A stretch of DNA of 64,000 bases from Pseudomonas hormoni (lineage in GTDB: Bacteria; Pseudomonadota; Gammaproteobacteria; Pseudomonadales; Pseudomonadaceae), in the NCBI RefSeq assembly GCF_018502625.1, contig NZ_CP075566.1:2175001-2239000 (forward strand). Reading direction: 5' to 3'. The translations under genes and the position numbers were made by a program. The notes below the pieces were generated by a model, which saw nothing but the letters and a program-made list of their open reading frames with translations, was not told the DNA's origin and made no database searches. Positions within the stretch are counted from its first letter, which is position 1, and each line of letters opens with the position of its first letter. Shown here in pieces: positions 8,964 through 17,243 of the stretch.

Positions 8964-9008
8964 ATGGATCTGAGTCGAAGCATAGCCATTGGATCGACAC
9001 AAACCCCC

Positions 9009-9033
9009 TGTGGGAGCGAGCCTGCTCGCGAAA
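9009..9033. repeat. Single REP next to aldo/keto reductase stop
   Basis: TGTGGGAGCGAGCCTGCTCG followed by CGAAAG is a lone REP hairpin directly downstream of the aldo/keto reductase stop codon. No paired right arm is present. Confidence 0.8.
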
Positions 9034-9037
9034 GATC

Positions 9038-10051
9038 TCAAGGGTTGCGGGGTTTACGGCCGGACACGAAATGACTCACATCATTAAACCCCGGCGTAGA
9101 CGCATGCCCCGGTGTCACCAGCGCGTCGATAAACGCTTCATCCTCAGCCGTGATCTTCACCGCCTGCGCCTTAGTGTAGGCGTCCCATTGTTCTTCGGTG
9201 CGCGGCCCGACAATGGCGGAGGTGACGGCGCTGTTGTTCAGCACCCAGGCAATCGCGAACTCGACGATGCCCACGCCACGACCTTGCGTGTACTGCTGGA
9301 TCTGCTGGGCGATGCGCAGGGATTCCACCCGCCATTCTGTTTCAAGAATGCGTTTGTCGGCGCGGCCGGCTCGGCTGTTGGCATCCGGTTTCACGTCCGG
9401 CGCATATTTGCCACTGAGCACCCCGCGCGCCAGCGGGCTGTAAGGCACCACGCCCAAACCGTAGTTCTGCGCGGCGGTGATCTGTTCGGTTTCGGCCTGG
9501 CGGTTGACGATGTTGTACAACGGCTGGCTGATGACGGGGCGGTCAACACCCAGTTTGTCGGCGATGCGGATCACCTCGGCGATCCGCCAACCACGGTAAT
9601 TCGACAAGCCCCAATAGCGGATTTTGCCTTGGCGAATCAGGTCGCCGATGGCCGACACCGTGACGTCCAGCGGCGTGTTGTGGTCTTCGCGGTGCAGGTA
9701 ATAGATGTCGACGTAGTCGGTGCCGAGGCGCGTCAGGCTGGCATCGATGCCATTGAATAGGTGCTTGCGGCTCAGGCCGCTGCGGTTCGGCACGCCGTCC
9801 ACCGGGCCAAAACCGACCTTGGTGGCGAGCACCCATTCGTGGCGGTTACCGGCAATCGCTTCGCCGACGATTTCCTCGGAACGCCCGCCGGTGTAGACGT
9901 CGGCGGTGTCGATGAAATTGATGCCCTGGTCCCAGGCCTTGTCGATGATCCGCAGGGAATCTTCGGTGCTGGTCTGTTCGCCGAACATCATGGTGCCCAG
10001 GGTCAGGGTGGACACCTGCAAACCCGAATGACCCAGCGTGCGGTAGCTCAT
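9038..10051 (-). CDS. Aldo/keto reductase
   Basis: This is a 337-residue TIM-barrel NADPH-dependent oxidoreductase. The catalytic Asp-Tyr-Lys-His set is visible: FIDTADVYTGG (Asp and Tyr), LATKVGFG (Lys) and YYLHRED (His). The MSYRTLGHSGLQVSTLTLGTM opening and the C-terminal cofactor loop (SAIVGPRTEEQW) are typical of the AKR11/YajO-like group. It is monocistronic and bounded by REP elements. The physiological substrate is unknown. Confidence 0.93.
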   Translation of the reverse strand: MSYRTLGHSGLQVSTLTLGTMMFGEQTSTEDSLRIIDKAWDQGINFIDTADVYTGGRSEEIVGEAIAGNRHEWVLATKVGFGPVDGVPNRSGLSRKHLFNGIDASLTRLGTDYVDIYYLHREDHNTPLDVTVSAIGDLIRQGKIRYWGLSNYRGWRIAEVIRIADKLGVDRPVISQPLYNIVNRQAETEQITAAQNYGLGVVPYSPLARGVLSGKYAPDVKPDANSRAGRADKRILETEWRVESLRIAQQIQQYTQGRGVGIVEFAIAWVLNNSAVTSAIVGPRTEEQWDAYTKAQAVKITAEDEAFIDALVTPGHASTPGFNDVSHFVSGRKPRNP

Positions 10052-10142
10052 GACGAATTCCTTTTACCAGTGGGAAAGGCTCAATCAAATACCAGAACTG
10101 TGACAGGGAGCAAACGCAAATCTCAAACATCCCCGGAACAAA

Positions 10143-10231
10143 TGTGGGAGCTAGCCTGCTAGCGATGACGGTTTGTCAGCAACGTCAATGCTGACTGACA
10201 CTCAGCCATCGCTAGCAGGCTAGCTCCCACA
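10143..10231. repeat. REPIN with GCTAGCCTGCTAGC core
   Basis: TGTGGGAGCTAGCCTGCTAG and its inverted copy CTAGCAGGCTAGCTCCCACA flank a spacer with GTCAATGCTGACTGA. This core differs from the common GCGAGCCTGCTCGC version by compensated changes in the stem, which implies selection on the hairpin. Confidence 0.85.
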
Positions 10232-10246
10232 GGGGTTTTGCGGTGC

Positions 10247-11557
10247 TTAGGCGCGCAAGGTGCGCGTCATGCGCAACGCCAGCAGACTACCGCAGACAAT
10301 CACGCCCGCCAGCAGGTACAGCGCGGCGTCGGTCGAGCCGGTGCTGTCCTTGACCCAGCCCACCAGGTACGGACTGAGGAAGCCCGCCATCTGGCCCATG
10401 GAATTGATCAACGCCAGACCACCCGCCGCAGCACCGGCACTGAGTAGCGCGGTCGGCACCGGCCAGAACATCGGCAGGCCGGTGAGGGCGCCCATGGTGG
10501 CGATCGTCAGGCCAAGAATCGCAATGGCTGGCGTGGTGGCGAAGTTCACGGCGATCAGCAGGCCGACAGCGCCCATCAGCATCGGCACCACCAAATGCCA
10601 GCGACGTTCTTTGCGTAAGTCAGCCGAGCGGCCGACCATCAGCATGAACACCGCCGCCAGCAGGTACGGAATGGCACTCAACCAGCCGATCACCAGGTTA
10701 TCGCTGAAGCCCAGGTTCTTGATGATCGATGGCAGCCAGAAGTTGATCGCGTAGACGCCGCTCTGAATGCAGAAATAGATCAAACCAAACGCCCAGATCG
10801 CCGGGTTCTTGAACACCGCCAGCAATGAGTCGGTGGTGGTTTTCGGTTTGTTGGCGAGGTCTTCGGCGTGGTCGGCTTCCAGCACCGAACGCTCGAACGG
10901 CGTGAGCCATTTGGCATTGGCGTAACTGTCGCTGAGCAGGAAGTAGGCGAGGGCGCCGAGGATCACGGTCGGAATGCCTTGCAGCAGGAACATCCACTGC
11001 CAGCCGGCCAAACCGCCTTGGCCCGCGGCGAAGTGGTTGAGGATCCAGCCGGAAAACGGGCTGCCAAGCAGGCCGGACACCGGGATCGCCGACATGAACA
11101 GCGCCATTATGCGGCCACGGCGGAAGGTCGGGAACCATTGCGAGAGGTAGAGCACCACGCCCGGGAAGAACCCGGCTTCGGCCGCGCCGGTGAACAGGCG
11201 CAGGGTGTAGAACTCGGTCGGGGTGGTGACGAACAGCAGGCAGGTCGACAGCGTGCCCCAGACGATCATCATCAGCGCGATCCAGCGGCGCGGGCCGAAT
11301 CTGGTCAACGCCAGGTTGCTTGGCACGCCGCACAGCACGTAGCCGATAAAGAAGATCCCGGCCCCGAGGCCGTACACGGTTTCGCTGAATTTCAGTGCGT
11401 CGAGCATCTGCAGCTTGGCAAATCCAACGTTCACCCGGTCGAGGTAGTTGAACAGGTAGCAGATGAAAATGAAGGGAATCAAACGCAGGGTAATGCGTTT
11501 GTAGACGGCATTTTTTTCGTCAACGATGGCCTGGGTAGCGGCGGCGCTCTGTGACAT
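10247..11557 (-). CDS. MFS transporter, anion:cation symporter type (probable glycerate or sugar-acid uptake)
   Basis: This 436-residue protein has twelve predicted membrane helices. The cytoplasmic N-terminus is followed by RITLRLIPFIFICYLFNYLD and then RVNVGFAKLQM, the signature of the ACS family that imports tartrate, glucarate, galactonate and related acids. The start is set at the ATG at 11557 (MSQSAAATQ, GAGAGAG upstream); the longer open frame adds 51 non-homologous residues. It is divergent from a CdaR-type regulator and close to glycerate kinase, so glycerate or a sugar diacid is the likely substrate. That assignment is inference from neighbours. Confidence 0.88.
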   Translation of the reverse strand: MSQSAAATQAIVDEKNAVYKRITLRLIPFIFICYLFNYLDRVNVGFAKLQMLDALKFSETVYGLGAGIFFIGYVLCGVPSNLALTRFGPRRWIALMMIVWGTLSTCLLFVTTPTEFYTLRLFTGAAEAGFFPGVVLYLSQWFPTFRRGRIMALFMSAIPVSGLLGSPFSGWILNHFAAGQGGLAGWQWMFLLQGIPTVILGALAYFLLSDSYANAKWLTPFERSVLEADHAEDLANKPKTTTDSLLAVFKNPAIWAFGLIYFCIQSGVYAINFWLPSIIKNLGFSDNLVIGWLSAIPYLLAAVFMLMVGRSADLRKERRWHLVVPMLMGAVGLLIAVNFATTPAIAILGLTIATMGALTGLPMFWPVPTALLSAGAAAGGLALINSMGQMAGFLSPYLVGWVKDSTGSTDAALYLLAGVIVCGSLLALRMTRTLRA

Positions 11558-11648
11558 GGCGGGCTCTCTCTTTATTATGATTTTTTGCGATGCAAAGGGT
11601 AACGTTGATCGCCCTGAGAGTCTCAGCCACCCTGATGGCCGCTGTCTT

Positions 11649-11662
11649 TGTGCCTGAGCACA
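11649..11662. promoter_or_regulatory. Palindrome in the MFS/cdaR divergent promoter
   Basis: TGTGC-CTGA-GCACA is a perfect 5-base inverted repeat in the 172-base spacer between the two divergent genes. It is a candidate operator for the CdaR-type regulator encoded next to it. No published site is being claimed. Confidence 0.4.
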
Positions 11663-11729
11663 GGGTTTGTCACCCGGTCCTGTGCGGGTGAACAACCCCC
11701 GATCCATCACGCTTGCAAGGATTACCGCT

Positions 11730-12857
11730 ATGTTCGAACTCGATCACGACCTGGCCCAGGACATCGTCGACCGGGCGATGGCCATCCTGCCGTACAACGT
11801 CAACGTCATGGACAGCCAGGGGTTAATTCTCGGCAGCGGTGAACCGGAGCGGGTCAACACCCGGCACGAAGGCGCACAACTGGTGCTGGCCAACGGGCGC
11901 GTGGTGGAAATCGATGCGCAAACGGCGATCCATCTCAAAGGCGTGCAGCCGGGGATCAACCTGCCGCTGTTGCTCGATCAACGTTTGATTGGTGTGCTGG
12001 GCATCACTGGTGAGCCTGAACAATTGCGCACCTATGCCGAGCTGGTGCGCATGACCGCCGAGATGCTGGTGGGCCAGCGCAACCAGCAAGCCGAGCAGCA
12101 ATGGCGGCGCCAGCGTTGCGATGACCTGCTGGCGCTGCTGTTGAGCGAGGCGGGGGAGTCGCCGCGGCTGATCGATGAAGCGCAGCAGCTTGGGCTCAAA
12201 CCGCAAATGACACGGGTGCCGTATCTGTTCGAGCTGGGGACGGAACACGGGCCGGGGCAAACCGTCGAGGCACTCAGCGCCTGGCTGACCTCGCGTTACC
12301 CGGACAGTTGGTGCGTGAGTTCGGCCAAGTCTTCGTTGCTGTGGTGCCGACCGGCGAGCCAGGCCATCGAGAACGACCGGCTGCTGGAAAAGCTCGACGG
12401 CCTTGGCTGGAATATCTTGCGCATCGCCGTGGGCGGGCAGGCGGATGGTTTGTCGGGCTTGCGCCGTTGCTATCGCCGGGTCGGTGATTTGCTGGCCTAC
12501 GGGCGTGATGTCCTGCCGCATTCGCGCTTGCTGACGCTGACCCGTTATCGCCTGCCAGTGATGCTCTGGCGGCACCGCAACGACGATGCGCTGGACGAGT
12601 TGCTCAAACCACTGCGCAAAGTCATCGCCAAGGACGGCAACGGCCAACTGCTGGCGACCTTGCGCAGTTGGTGCGATCACGATGGCCAGAGCCAGGCCTG
12701 TGCCGATGCGTTGGGGATTCATCGCAACAGTTTACGTTATCGCATGGAGCGGATTGCCGAACTGAGTGGCGTGGACCCGTTGAGGCTCGATGGCATGCTG
12801 GCCCTGTACCTGGGCGTGCAACTGCTCCCACAAACTGACGCGCCTGCGCCTTTGTAG
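11730..12857 (+). CDS. cdaR: CdaR-type sugar diacid / glycerate regulator
   Basis: This is a 375-residue activator. The N-terminal diacid-recognition domain (MFELDHDLAQDIVDRAM to about residue 135, with VQPGINLPLLLDQRLIGVLG) is followed by a GGDEF-like middle region and a C-terminal PucR/CdaR helix-turn-helix (CADALGIHRNSLRYRMERIA). This is the classical architecture of E. coli CdaR, which controls glucarate, galactarate and glycerate use. AAGG precedes the ATG at 11730. The neighbours are a divergent ACS-type transporter and downstream glycerate kinase, which it probably controls. The stop codon lies inside the first bases of a REP element. Confidence 0.9.
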   Translation: MFELDHDLAQDIVDRAMAILPYNVNVMDSQGLILGSGEPERVNTRHEGAQLVLANGRVVEIDAQTAIHLKGVQPGINLPLLLDQRLIGVLGITGEPEQLRTYAELVRMTAEMLVGQRNQQAEQQWRRQRCDDLLALLLSEAGESPRLIDEAQQLGLKPQMTRVPYLFELGTEHGPGQTVEALSAWLTSRYPDSWCVSSAKSSLLWCRPASQAIENDRLLEKLDGLGWNILRIAVGGQADGLSGLRRCYRRVGDLLAYGRDVLPHSRLLTLTRYRLPVMLWRHRNDDALDELLKPLRKVIAKDGNGQLLATLRSWCDHDGQSQACADALGIHRNSLRYRMERIAELSGVDPLRLDGMLALYLGVQLLPQTDAPAPL

Positions 12858-12919
12858 GAGCCCGGTTTGCCGGCGATGGCGATTTCAAGGACGCCTTCGC
12901 GAGCAGGCTCGCTCCCACA
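12853..12919. repeat. Hybrid REPIN overlapping the cdaR stop codon
   Basis: TGTAGGAGCCCGGTTTGCCG begins inside the cdaR coding sequence and supplies its TAG stop. The right arm is CGCGAGCAGGCTCGCTCCC, a different core subtype. The spacer between the arms is very short. Confidence 0.8.
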
Positions 12920-12964
12920 TTTGATTCTGGTCGCACACAAATTTGGTAGTCACTGGAGATCCCT

Positions 12965-12995
12965 TGTGGGAGCTAGCCTGCTAGCGATGAGGCCA
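12965..12995. repeat. Single REP plus REPIN spacer remnant
   Basis: TGTGGGAGCTAGCCTGCTAG is followed by a spacer-like CAACATCAATGCTGACTG, but no intact right arm follows before the glycerate kinase gene. It looks like a REPIN that lost one half. Confidence 0.7.
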
Positions 12996-13133
12996 TCACA
13001 TCCAACATCAATGCTGACTGGATCACAGGTTTTGTAGAAATGAACAATAATCCTCCCTGCCGCTTGTGCAGCGGACCGGCGTTATTGTTCAGGCCTGCTG
13101 GCAGCATGAGGGCCTTGGAACTGGAGAATTCGC

Positions 13134-14276
13134 ATGAAGATCGTCATCGCCCCCGATTCGTTCAAGGACAGCCTGAGTGCCCAGGGTGTGGCCGATGCCA
13201 TTGCCCTCGGGCTGGCGCAAGTCTGGCCCGATGCGCAGTTGGTCAAATGCCCGATGGCCGATGGCGGGGAAGGCACGGTCGAGTCGGTTCTGGCGGCCTG
13301 CGAAGGCCAGTTGCGTCGAAACAACGTCCGGGGGCCGCTGGGCACAACGGTCGACGCCGCGTGGGGCTGGCTGCCACAGAGCCTGACAGCCATCATCGAA
13401 ATGGCCGAGGCCAGTGGACTGCAACTCGTGCCGCCGGGGCAGCGTGATGCCTGTATCAGCAGCACGTTCGGCACCGGCGAGCTGATCCGCGCCGCACTCG
13501 ATGCCGGCGCGCAACGGGTGATCCTCGCAATTGGCGGCAGCGCCACCAACGACGGCGGCGCGGGGGCGATGCAAGCCTTGGGCGTGAAGCTGCTGGATGC
13601 CCAGGGCGAAACCCTGGCGCCGGGCGGACTGGCGCTGACGCAACTGGCCCGCATCGATCTGAGTGACATTGATCCGCGTCTGGCCCAGGTGCGCTTCGAT
13701 ATCGCCGCCGACGTCAACAATCCGCTGTGCGGCCCCCACGGCGCCTCTGCGATTTTCGGCCCGCAGAAAGGCGCGACGCCTGCGCAGGTCGAGCAACTGG
13801 ATCGCGCACTCGGGCACTTTGCCGAGCTGTGCGCCCAAGTCCTCGTCAAAGACGTACGCGATGAACCCGGTAGCGGCGCAGCGGGCGGTCTGGGGTTTGC
13901 CGCCAAAGCGTTTCTCGGCGCGCAGTTCAAGGCCGGCGTTGAAGTGGTCGCGGAACTGGTTGGCCTGGCCGAGGCTGTGAAAAGCGCTGATCTGGTGATC
14001 ACCGGCGAAGGCCGTTTCGATGCGCAGACCTTGCGCGGCAAGACACCCTTCGGCGTTGCGCGGATCGCTCGGCACCACGGTGTACCGGTGATCGTCATCG
14101 CCGGCACGCTGGGGGAGGGCTATCAGGCCTTGTACGAGCATGGTATCGATGCCGCATTTGCCCTGGCGAGCGGGCCAATGACTCTGGAGCAGGCGTGTGC
14201 CGACGCTCCGCGGTTGTTGCGTGAACGGGCGAGCGATATTGCGCGGATCTGGCAAATAGCTGCGCGCAAAGCCTGA
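13134..14276 (+). CDS. garK: Glycerate kinase (GarK family)
   Basis: This 380-residue kinase of the GarK/GlxK family phosphorylates D-glycerate to 2-phosphoglycerate and feeds lower glycolysis. The diagnostic opening MKIVIAPDSFKDSLSA, CPMADGGEGTVES, the AIGGSATNDGGAGAM glycine-rich segment and TGEGRFDAQTLRGKTPFGVA are all present, in the expected order. GGAG precedes the ATG. It lies downstream of the CdaR-type regulator with 276 bases of REP-rich spacer, so it may have its own promoter. Together with the transporter and regulator it forms a compact glycerate-use module. Confidence 0.95.
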   Translation: MKIVIAPDSFKDSLSAQGVADAIALGLAQVWPDAQLVKCPMADGGEGTVESVLAACEGQLRRNNVRGPLGTTVDAAWGWLPQSLTAIIEMAEASGLQLVPPGQRDACISSTFGTGELIRAALDAGAQRVILAIGGSATNDGGAGAMQALGVKLLDAQGETLAPGGLALTQLARIDLSDIDPRLAQVRFDIAADVNNPLCGPHGASAIFGPQKGATPAQVEQLDRALGHFAELCAQVLVKDVRDEPGSGAAGGLGFAAKAFLGAQFKAGVEVVAELVGLAEAVKSADLVITGEGRFDAQTLRGKTPFGVARIARHHGVPVIVIAGTLGEGYQALYEHGIDAAFALASGPMTLEQACADAPRLLRERASDIARIWQIAARKA

Positions 14277-14291
14277 TAGGCCGCGATCCCC

Positions 14292-14392
14292 TGTAGGAGC
14301 GAAGCTTGCTCGCGAAGACCGTCAACGATGACGCGGGCTGCCTGGATGAACGCGGCGCCCTGACGTCCTTCGCGAGCAAGCCCGCTCCCACA
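14292..14392. repeat. REPIN between glycerate kinase and GntR gene
   Basis: TGTAGGAGCGAAGCTTGCTC on the left and CGCGAGCAAGCCCGCTCCCA on the right lie between converging genes. Confidence 0.85.
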
Positions 14393-14405
14393 GGGTTTTA
14401 TGGTG

Positions 14406-15125
14406 TCAGGAAGGATCGGTTCCAAGCACGACATTCAGCGCACTTCGCGCATCATCCAGCTGCACCAGCGTCGCATGCCGCGCACCCAGCGCATCACGAT
14501 TCTCGATCGCCGTGAGAATCGCCTTGTGCCGTGGCAGTGCGAGTTCATGCAGATTCGGCCGCTGGTTGGAATGCTTCAACGCTTCGGCGATCGCCACCGA
14601 CAGCATGTTGCACAGGTTGGCCAACAGATCGTTGTGGGTGGCATCGGCGATTCGGCTGTGGAAATCCAGGTCTGGTTGCAACAGCGCTTCAGGAGTCGGC
14701 GCGGCTTCCATGCGTTGGTAGGCTTCACCGATGGAGGCGATGTCCGCGTCGGTGGCGAACTGTGCGGCAAGGGCGGCGGCAGCAGGTTCGATGATGCTGC
14801 GCACACTGGTCAGCAAATCGAAGAACTGATTCTGCGGGCTGCTTTGCATCAGCCAGTGCAGCACGTCCGGGTCGAGCATGTGCCATTCCTTGCGCTGCTT
14901 GACCACCGTTCCCACCCGCGGACGGGAATACACCAGGCCTTTGGCGACCAACACGCGAGTGGCTTCGCGCAGCACCGGCCGGCTGACCGCGTACTCCTCG
15001 CACAACAGGGCTTCGGCGGGCAGTTTGTCGTCCGGTTTGAAGCGTCCCGAAACGATCTGCATGCCCAGTTCCTGGACGATGCGCGAGTGCATGCTTTTGC
15101 GGTCGGAGGGTTTGCGGTAATCCAT
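14406..15125 (-). CDS. GntR-family regulator, FadR subfamily (probable pentonate-operon repressor)
   Basis: This 239-residue protein has an N-terminal winged helix (HSRIVQELGMQIVSG, then LPAEALLCEEYAVSRPVLRE) and an all-helical FCD effector domain from about residue 75, with metal-site candidates Asp and His in the DLDFHSRIADATHN segment and a later HKAILTAIENRD. The start at 15125 (MDYRKPSDRKSMHSR) gives the family's normal length; the open frame extends 42 residues upstream without homology. DgoR, LgoR-like and related FadR-type repressors control sugar-acid operons. Two perfect FadR-consensus sites lie in the adjacent dehydratase/transporter promoter, which makes repression of that promoter the obvious role. 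Confidence 0.88.
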   Translation of the reverse strand: MDYRKPSDRKSMHSRIVQELGMQIVSGRFKPDDKLPAEALLCEEYAVSRPVLREATRVLVAKGLVYSRPRVGTVVKQRKEWHMLDPDVLHWLMQSSPQNQFFDLLTSVRSIIEPAAAALAAQFATDADIASIGEAYQRMEAAPTPEALLQPDLDFHSRIADATHNDLLANLCNMLSVAIAEALKHSNQRPNLHELALPRHKAILTAIENRDALGARHATLVQLDDARSALNVVLGTDPS

Positions 15126-15207
15126 GGGAAACGGCGCGATCCTGTGCGATGGAGGTGCCGCGCATGATAGCAGGCGCGGCGCAATCTTGAGGCTGGCGTA
15201 AATCAAA

Positions 15208-15297
15208 TGTGGGAGCGAGCCTGCTCGCGATAGCGGAGTATCAGTCAACATCGATGTTGAATGTTAAGCCGTCATCGCGAGCAGGCTCGCTCCCACA
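15208..15297. repeat. REPIN between GntR and dehydratase genes
   Basis: TGTGGGAGCGAGCCTGCTCG and its mirror CGAGCAGGCTCGCTCCCACA flank a spacer with CAACATCGATGTTGAATGTT, itself a small palindrome. It separates two co-oriented genes. Confidence 0.88.
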
Positions 15298-15312
15298 GGG
15301 GGGATTGTGGTG

Positions 15313-17049
15313 TTAGTGAGAATGGCGGGGGACCTCGGAGCCACGGCAACCGACCAGGAAGTCAAAGTCACACCCCTGATCCGCTTGCAGCACATGGTCA
15401 ATGTACAGCTGCCGATATCCGCCCACGATCAGGTTTTGCGGCGGTTGCAGATCCGCCATGCGCGCCGCCAGTTCAGCATCTGGAATGTCCAGGTGCAGAC
15501 GGCCATTGGCGCAGTCCAGCTCGATCCAGTCGCCTTCCTTCACCGTCGCCAAAGGCCCGCCGGCCGCTGCTTCCGGAGCGACATGCAAAACGACCGTGCC
15601 GTACGCGGTGCCGCTCATGCGCGCATCGGAAATGCGCACCATATCAGTCACGCCTTGCGCCAATAGCTTGGCCGGCAAGCCCATGTTGCCGACCTCGGCC
15701 ATGCCTGGATAACCCTTCGGTCCGCAGTTCTTCATCACCAGAATCGAGTTGGCATCGACGTCCAGTTCGGGATCGTTGATCCGCGCCTTGTACATGTCGA
15801 AGTTTTCGAACACCACCGCGCGCCCGCGATGCTGCATCAATTCGGCACTGGCGGCGGACGGTTTGAGCACGGCACCGAGCGGCGCCAGGTTACCGCGCAA
15901 TACGCAGATTCCGCCGTCGGCGCGGATCGGGTTGTCGAGGGTGCGGATCACTTCGTCCTGGCCGTAGATCGGCGCGTCCTTGGTGTTTTCGCCGAGGGTC
16001 TTGCCGTTGACGGTCAAGGCATTCGGATTGGGAATCAGGTTGGCTTCGCCGAGGCGACGCAGTACCGCAGGCAAGCCGCCGGCGTAGTAGAACTCTTCCA
16101 TCAGGAAACGCCCGGACGGTTGCAGATCGACGATGGTCGGCATGCCGCGACCGATACGGGTCCAGTCGTCCAGGTCCAGTTCCACGCCGATGCGCCCGGC
16201 GATGGCTTTCAAATGGATGACGGCGTTAGTCGAACCGCCAATGGCCGCGTTCACCCGAATGGCGTTTTCAAAGGCTTCTTTGGTGAGGATTTTCGACAGC
16301 CGCAAGTCTTCGCGAACCATCTCCACTGCGCGCATGCCGGACATGTGCGCCAGTACATAACGGCGCGCATCCACCGCCGGAATCGCCGCGTTGTGGGGCA
16401 GGGAAGTGCCGAGCGCTTCAGCCATGCAAGCCATGGTCGACGCGGTGCCCATGGTGTTGCAGGTGCCGGCGGAACGGGACATGCCACCCTCGGCGGCGAG
16501 GAAGTCATCGATGGTGATGGTGCCGGCCTTGACCTGTTCACTGAGCTGCCAGACCACGGTGCCCGAGCCAATGTCCTGGCCCTTGTGTTTGCCGTTGAGC
16601 ATCGGCCCGCCGGTCACAACGATGGCCGGCACGTCGCAACTGGCGGCACCCATCAACAAGGCCGGGGTGGTTTTGTCGCAACCGGTCAGCAGCACCACAC
16701 CATCGATCGGGTTGCCGCGAATGGCTTCTTCAACGTCCATGCTCGCCAGGTTGCGGGTGAGCATGGCGGTCGGGCGCAGGTTCGACTCACCGTTGGAGAA
16801 CACCGGGAATTCCACCGGGAAACCACCGGCCTCGATCACGCCGCGTTTGACGTGTTCCGCGATCTGGCGGAAATGCGCGTTGCACGGGGTGAGTTCCGAC
16901 CAGGTATTGCAGATACCGATGATCGGCTTGCCGTGGAACTGGTGGTCGGCGATGCCCTGATTCTTCATCCAGCTGCGGTACATGAAGCCGTTCTTGTCGG
17001 CCGTGCCAAACCATTGGGCGGAGCGCAGGGTGGGTTTCTTATCAGACAT
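15313..17049 (-). CDS. IlvD/Edd-family pentonate dehydratase (L-arabinonate or D-xylonate dehydratase)
   Basis: This is a 578-residue Fe-S dehydratase that removes water from a sugar acid to give a 2-keto-3-deoxy acid. The three cluster cysteines are visible as Cys56 (LTPCNAHF), Cys124 (TGCDKTTPALLMG) and Cys197 (GTCNTMGTAS), and the catalytic SDARMSGTAYGTVVLH segment is near the C-terminus. The sequence is much closer to bacterial L-arabinonate dehydratase (for example RSQ/AQWFG at the start, TRNLASMDVEEAIRGNP) than to IlvD itself. The neighbours (transporter, AraD1-type enzyme and 2-oxoglutarate semialdehyde dehydrogenase) support a C5 acid substrate. Whether it prefers L-arabinonate, D-xylonate or another pentonate cannot be decided here. 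Confidence 0.9.
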   Translation of the reverse strand: MSDKKPTLRSAQWFGTADKNGFMYRSWMKNQGIADHQFHGKPIIGICNTWSELTPCNAHFRQIAEHVKRGVIEAGGFPVEFPVFSNGESNLRPTAMLTRNLASMDVEEAIRGNPIDGVVLLTGCDKTTPALLMGAASCDVPAIVVTGGPMLNGKHKGQDIGSGTVVWQLSEQVKAGTITIDDFLAAEGGMSRSAGTCNTMGTASTMACMAEALGTSLPHNAAIPAVDARRYVLAHMSGMRAVEMVREDLRLSKILTKEAFENAIRVNAAIGGSTNAVIHLKAIAGRIGVELDLDDWTRIGRGMPTIVDLQPSGRFLMEEFYYAGGLPAVLRRLGEANLIPNPNALTVNGKTLGENTKDAPIYGQDEVIRTLDNPIRADGGICVLRGNLAPLGAVLKPSAASAELMQHRGRAVVFENFDMYKARINDPELDVDANSILVMKNCGPKGYPGMAEVGNMGLPAKLLAQGVTDMVRISDARMSGTAYGTVVLHVAPEAAAGGPLATVKEGDWIELDCANGRLHLDIPDAELAARMADLQPPQNLIVGGYRQLYIDHVLQADQGCDFDFLVGCRGSEVPRHSH

Positions 17050-17063
17050 GATCGATTCTCTTA

Positions 17064-17074
17064 TTGTATGACTA
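17064..17074. promoter_or_regulatory. FadR-subfamily operator 1
   Basis: TTGTATGACTA matches the FadR-subfamily GntR consensus TNGTNNNACNA at every fixed position. It lies 15 bases upstream of the dehydratase start codon, inside its probable 5' leader or core promoter. Confidence 0.7.
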
Positions 17075-17139
17075 TATTGTTCGAGCTGAGGCGTAACATA
17101 AGCGCAATTTCGCCGCTTTGGAAGTGTTGCTTGCTTAAA

Positions 17140-17156
17140 TAGTATTACTATATAGT
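17140..17156. promoter_or_regulatory. FadR-subfamily operator 2 with overlapping palindrome
   Basis: TAGTATTACTA (17140-17150) is a perfect inverted repeat and also a full match to TNGTNNNACNA. It overlaps ACTATATAGT (17147-17156), a second perfect palindrome. The site is 88 bases upstream of the MFS start codon and 66 bases from operator 1. Confidence 0.75.
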
Positions 17157-17243
17157 CGCGTTCAACGGAGGGATGGCCCTGGCGGTTTTCCGCGAGAGGC
17201 GTCCCCCGAGGTTCTATAACAACAACAATCGGAGACCGATCTC

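Noticed and set aside
15829..17142. A 437-codon plus-strand frame opposite the dehydratase
   Set aside because: Composition is typical antisense shadow (rich in His, Gly, Arg), and the opposite frame is a clear Fe-S dehydratase.
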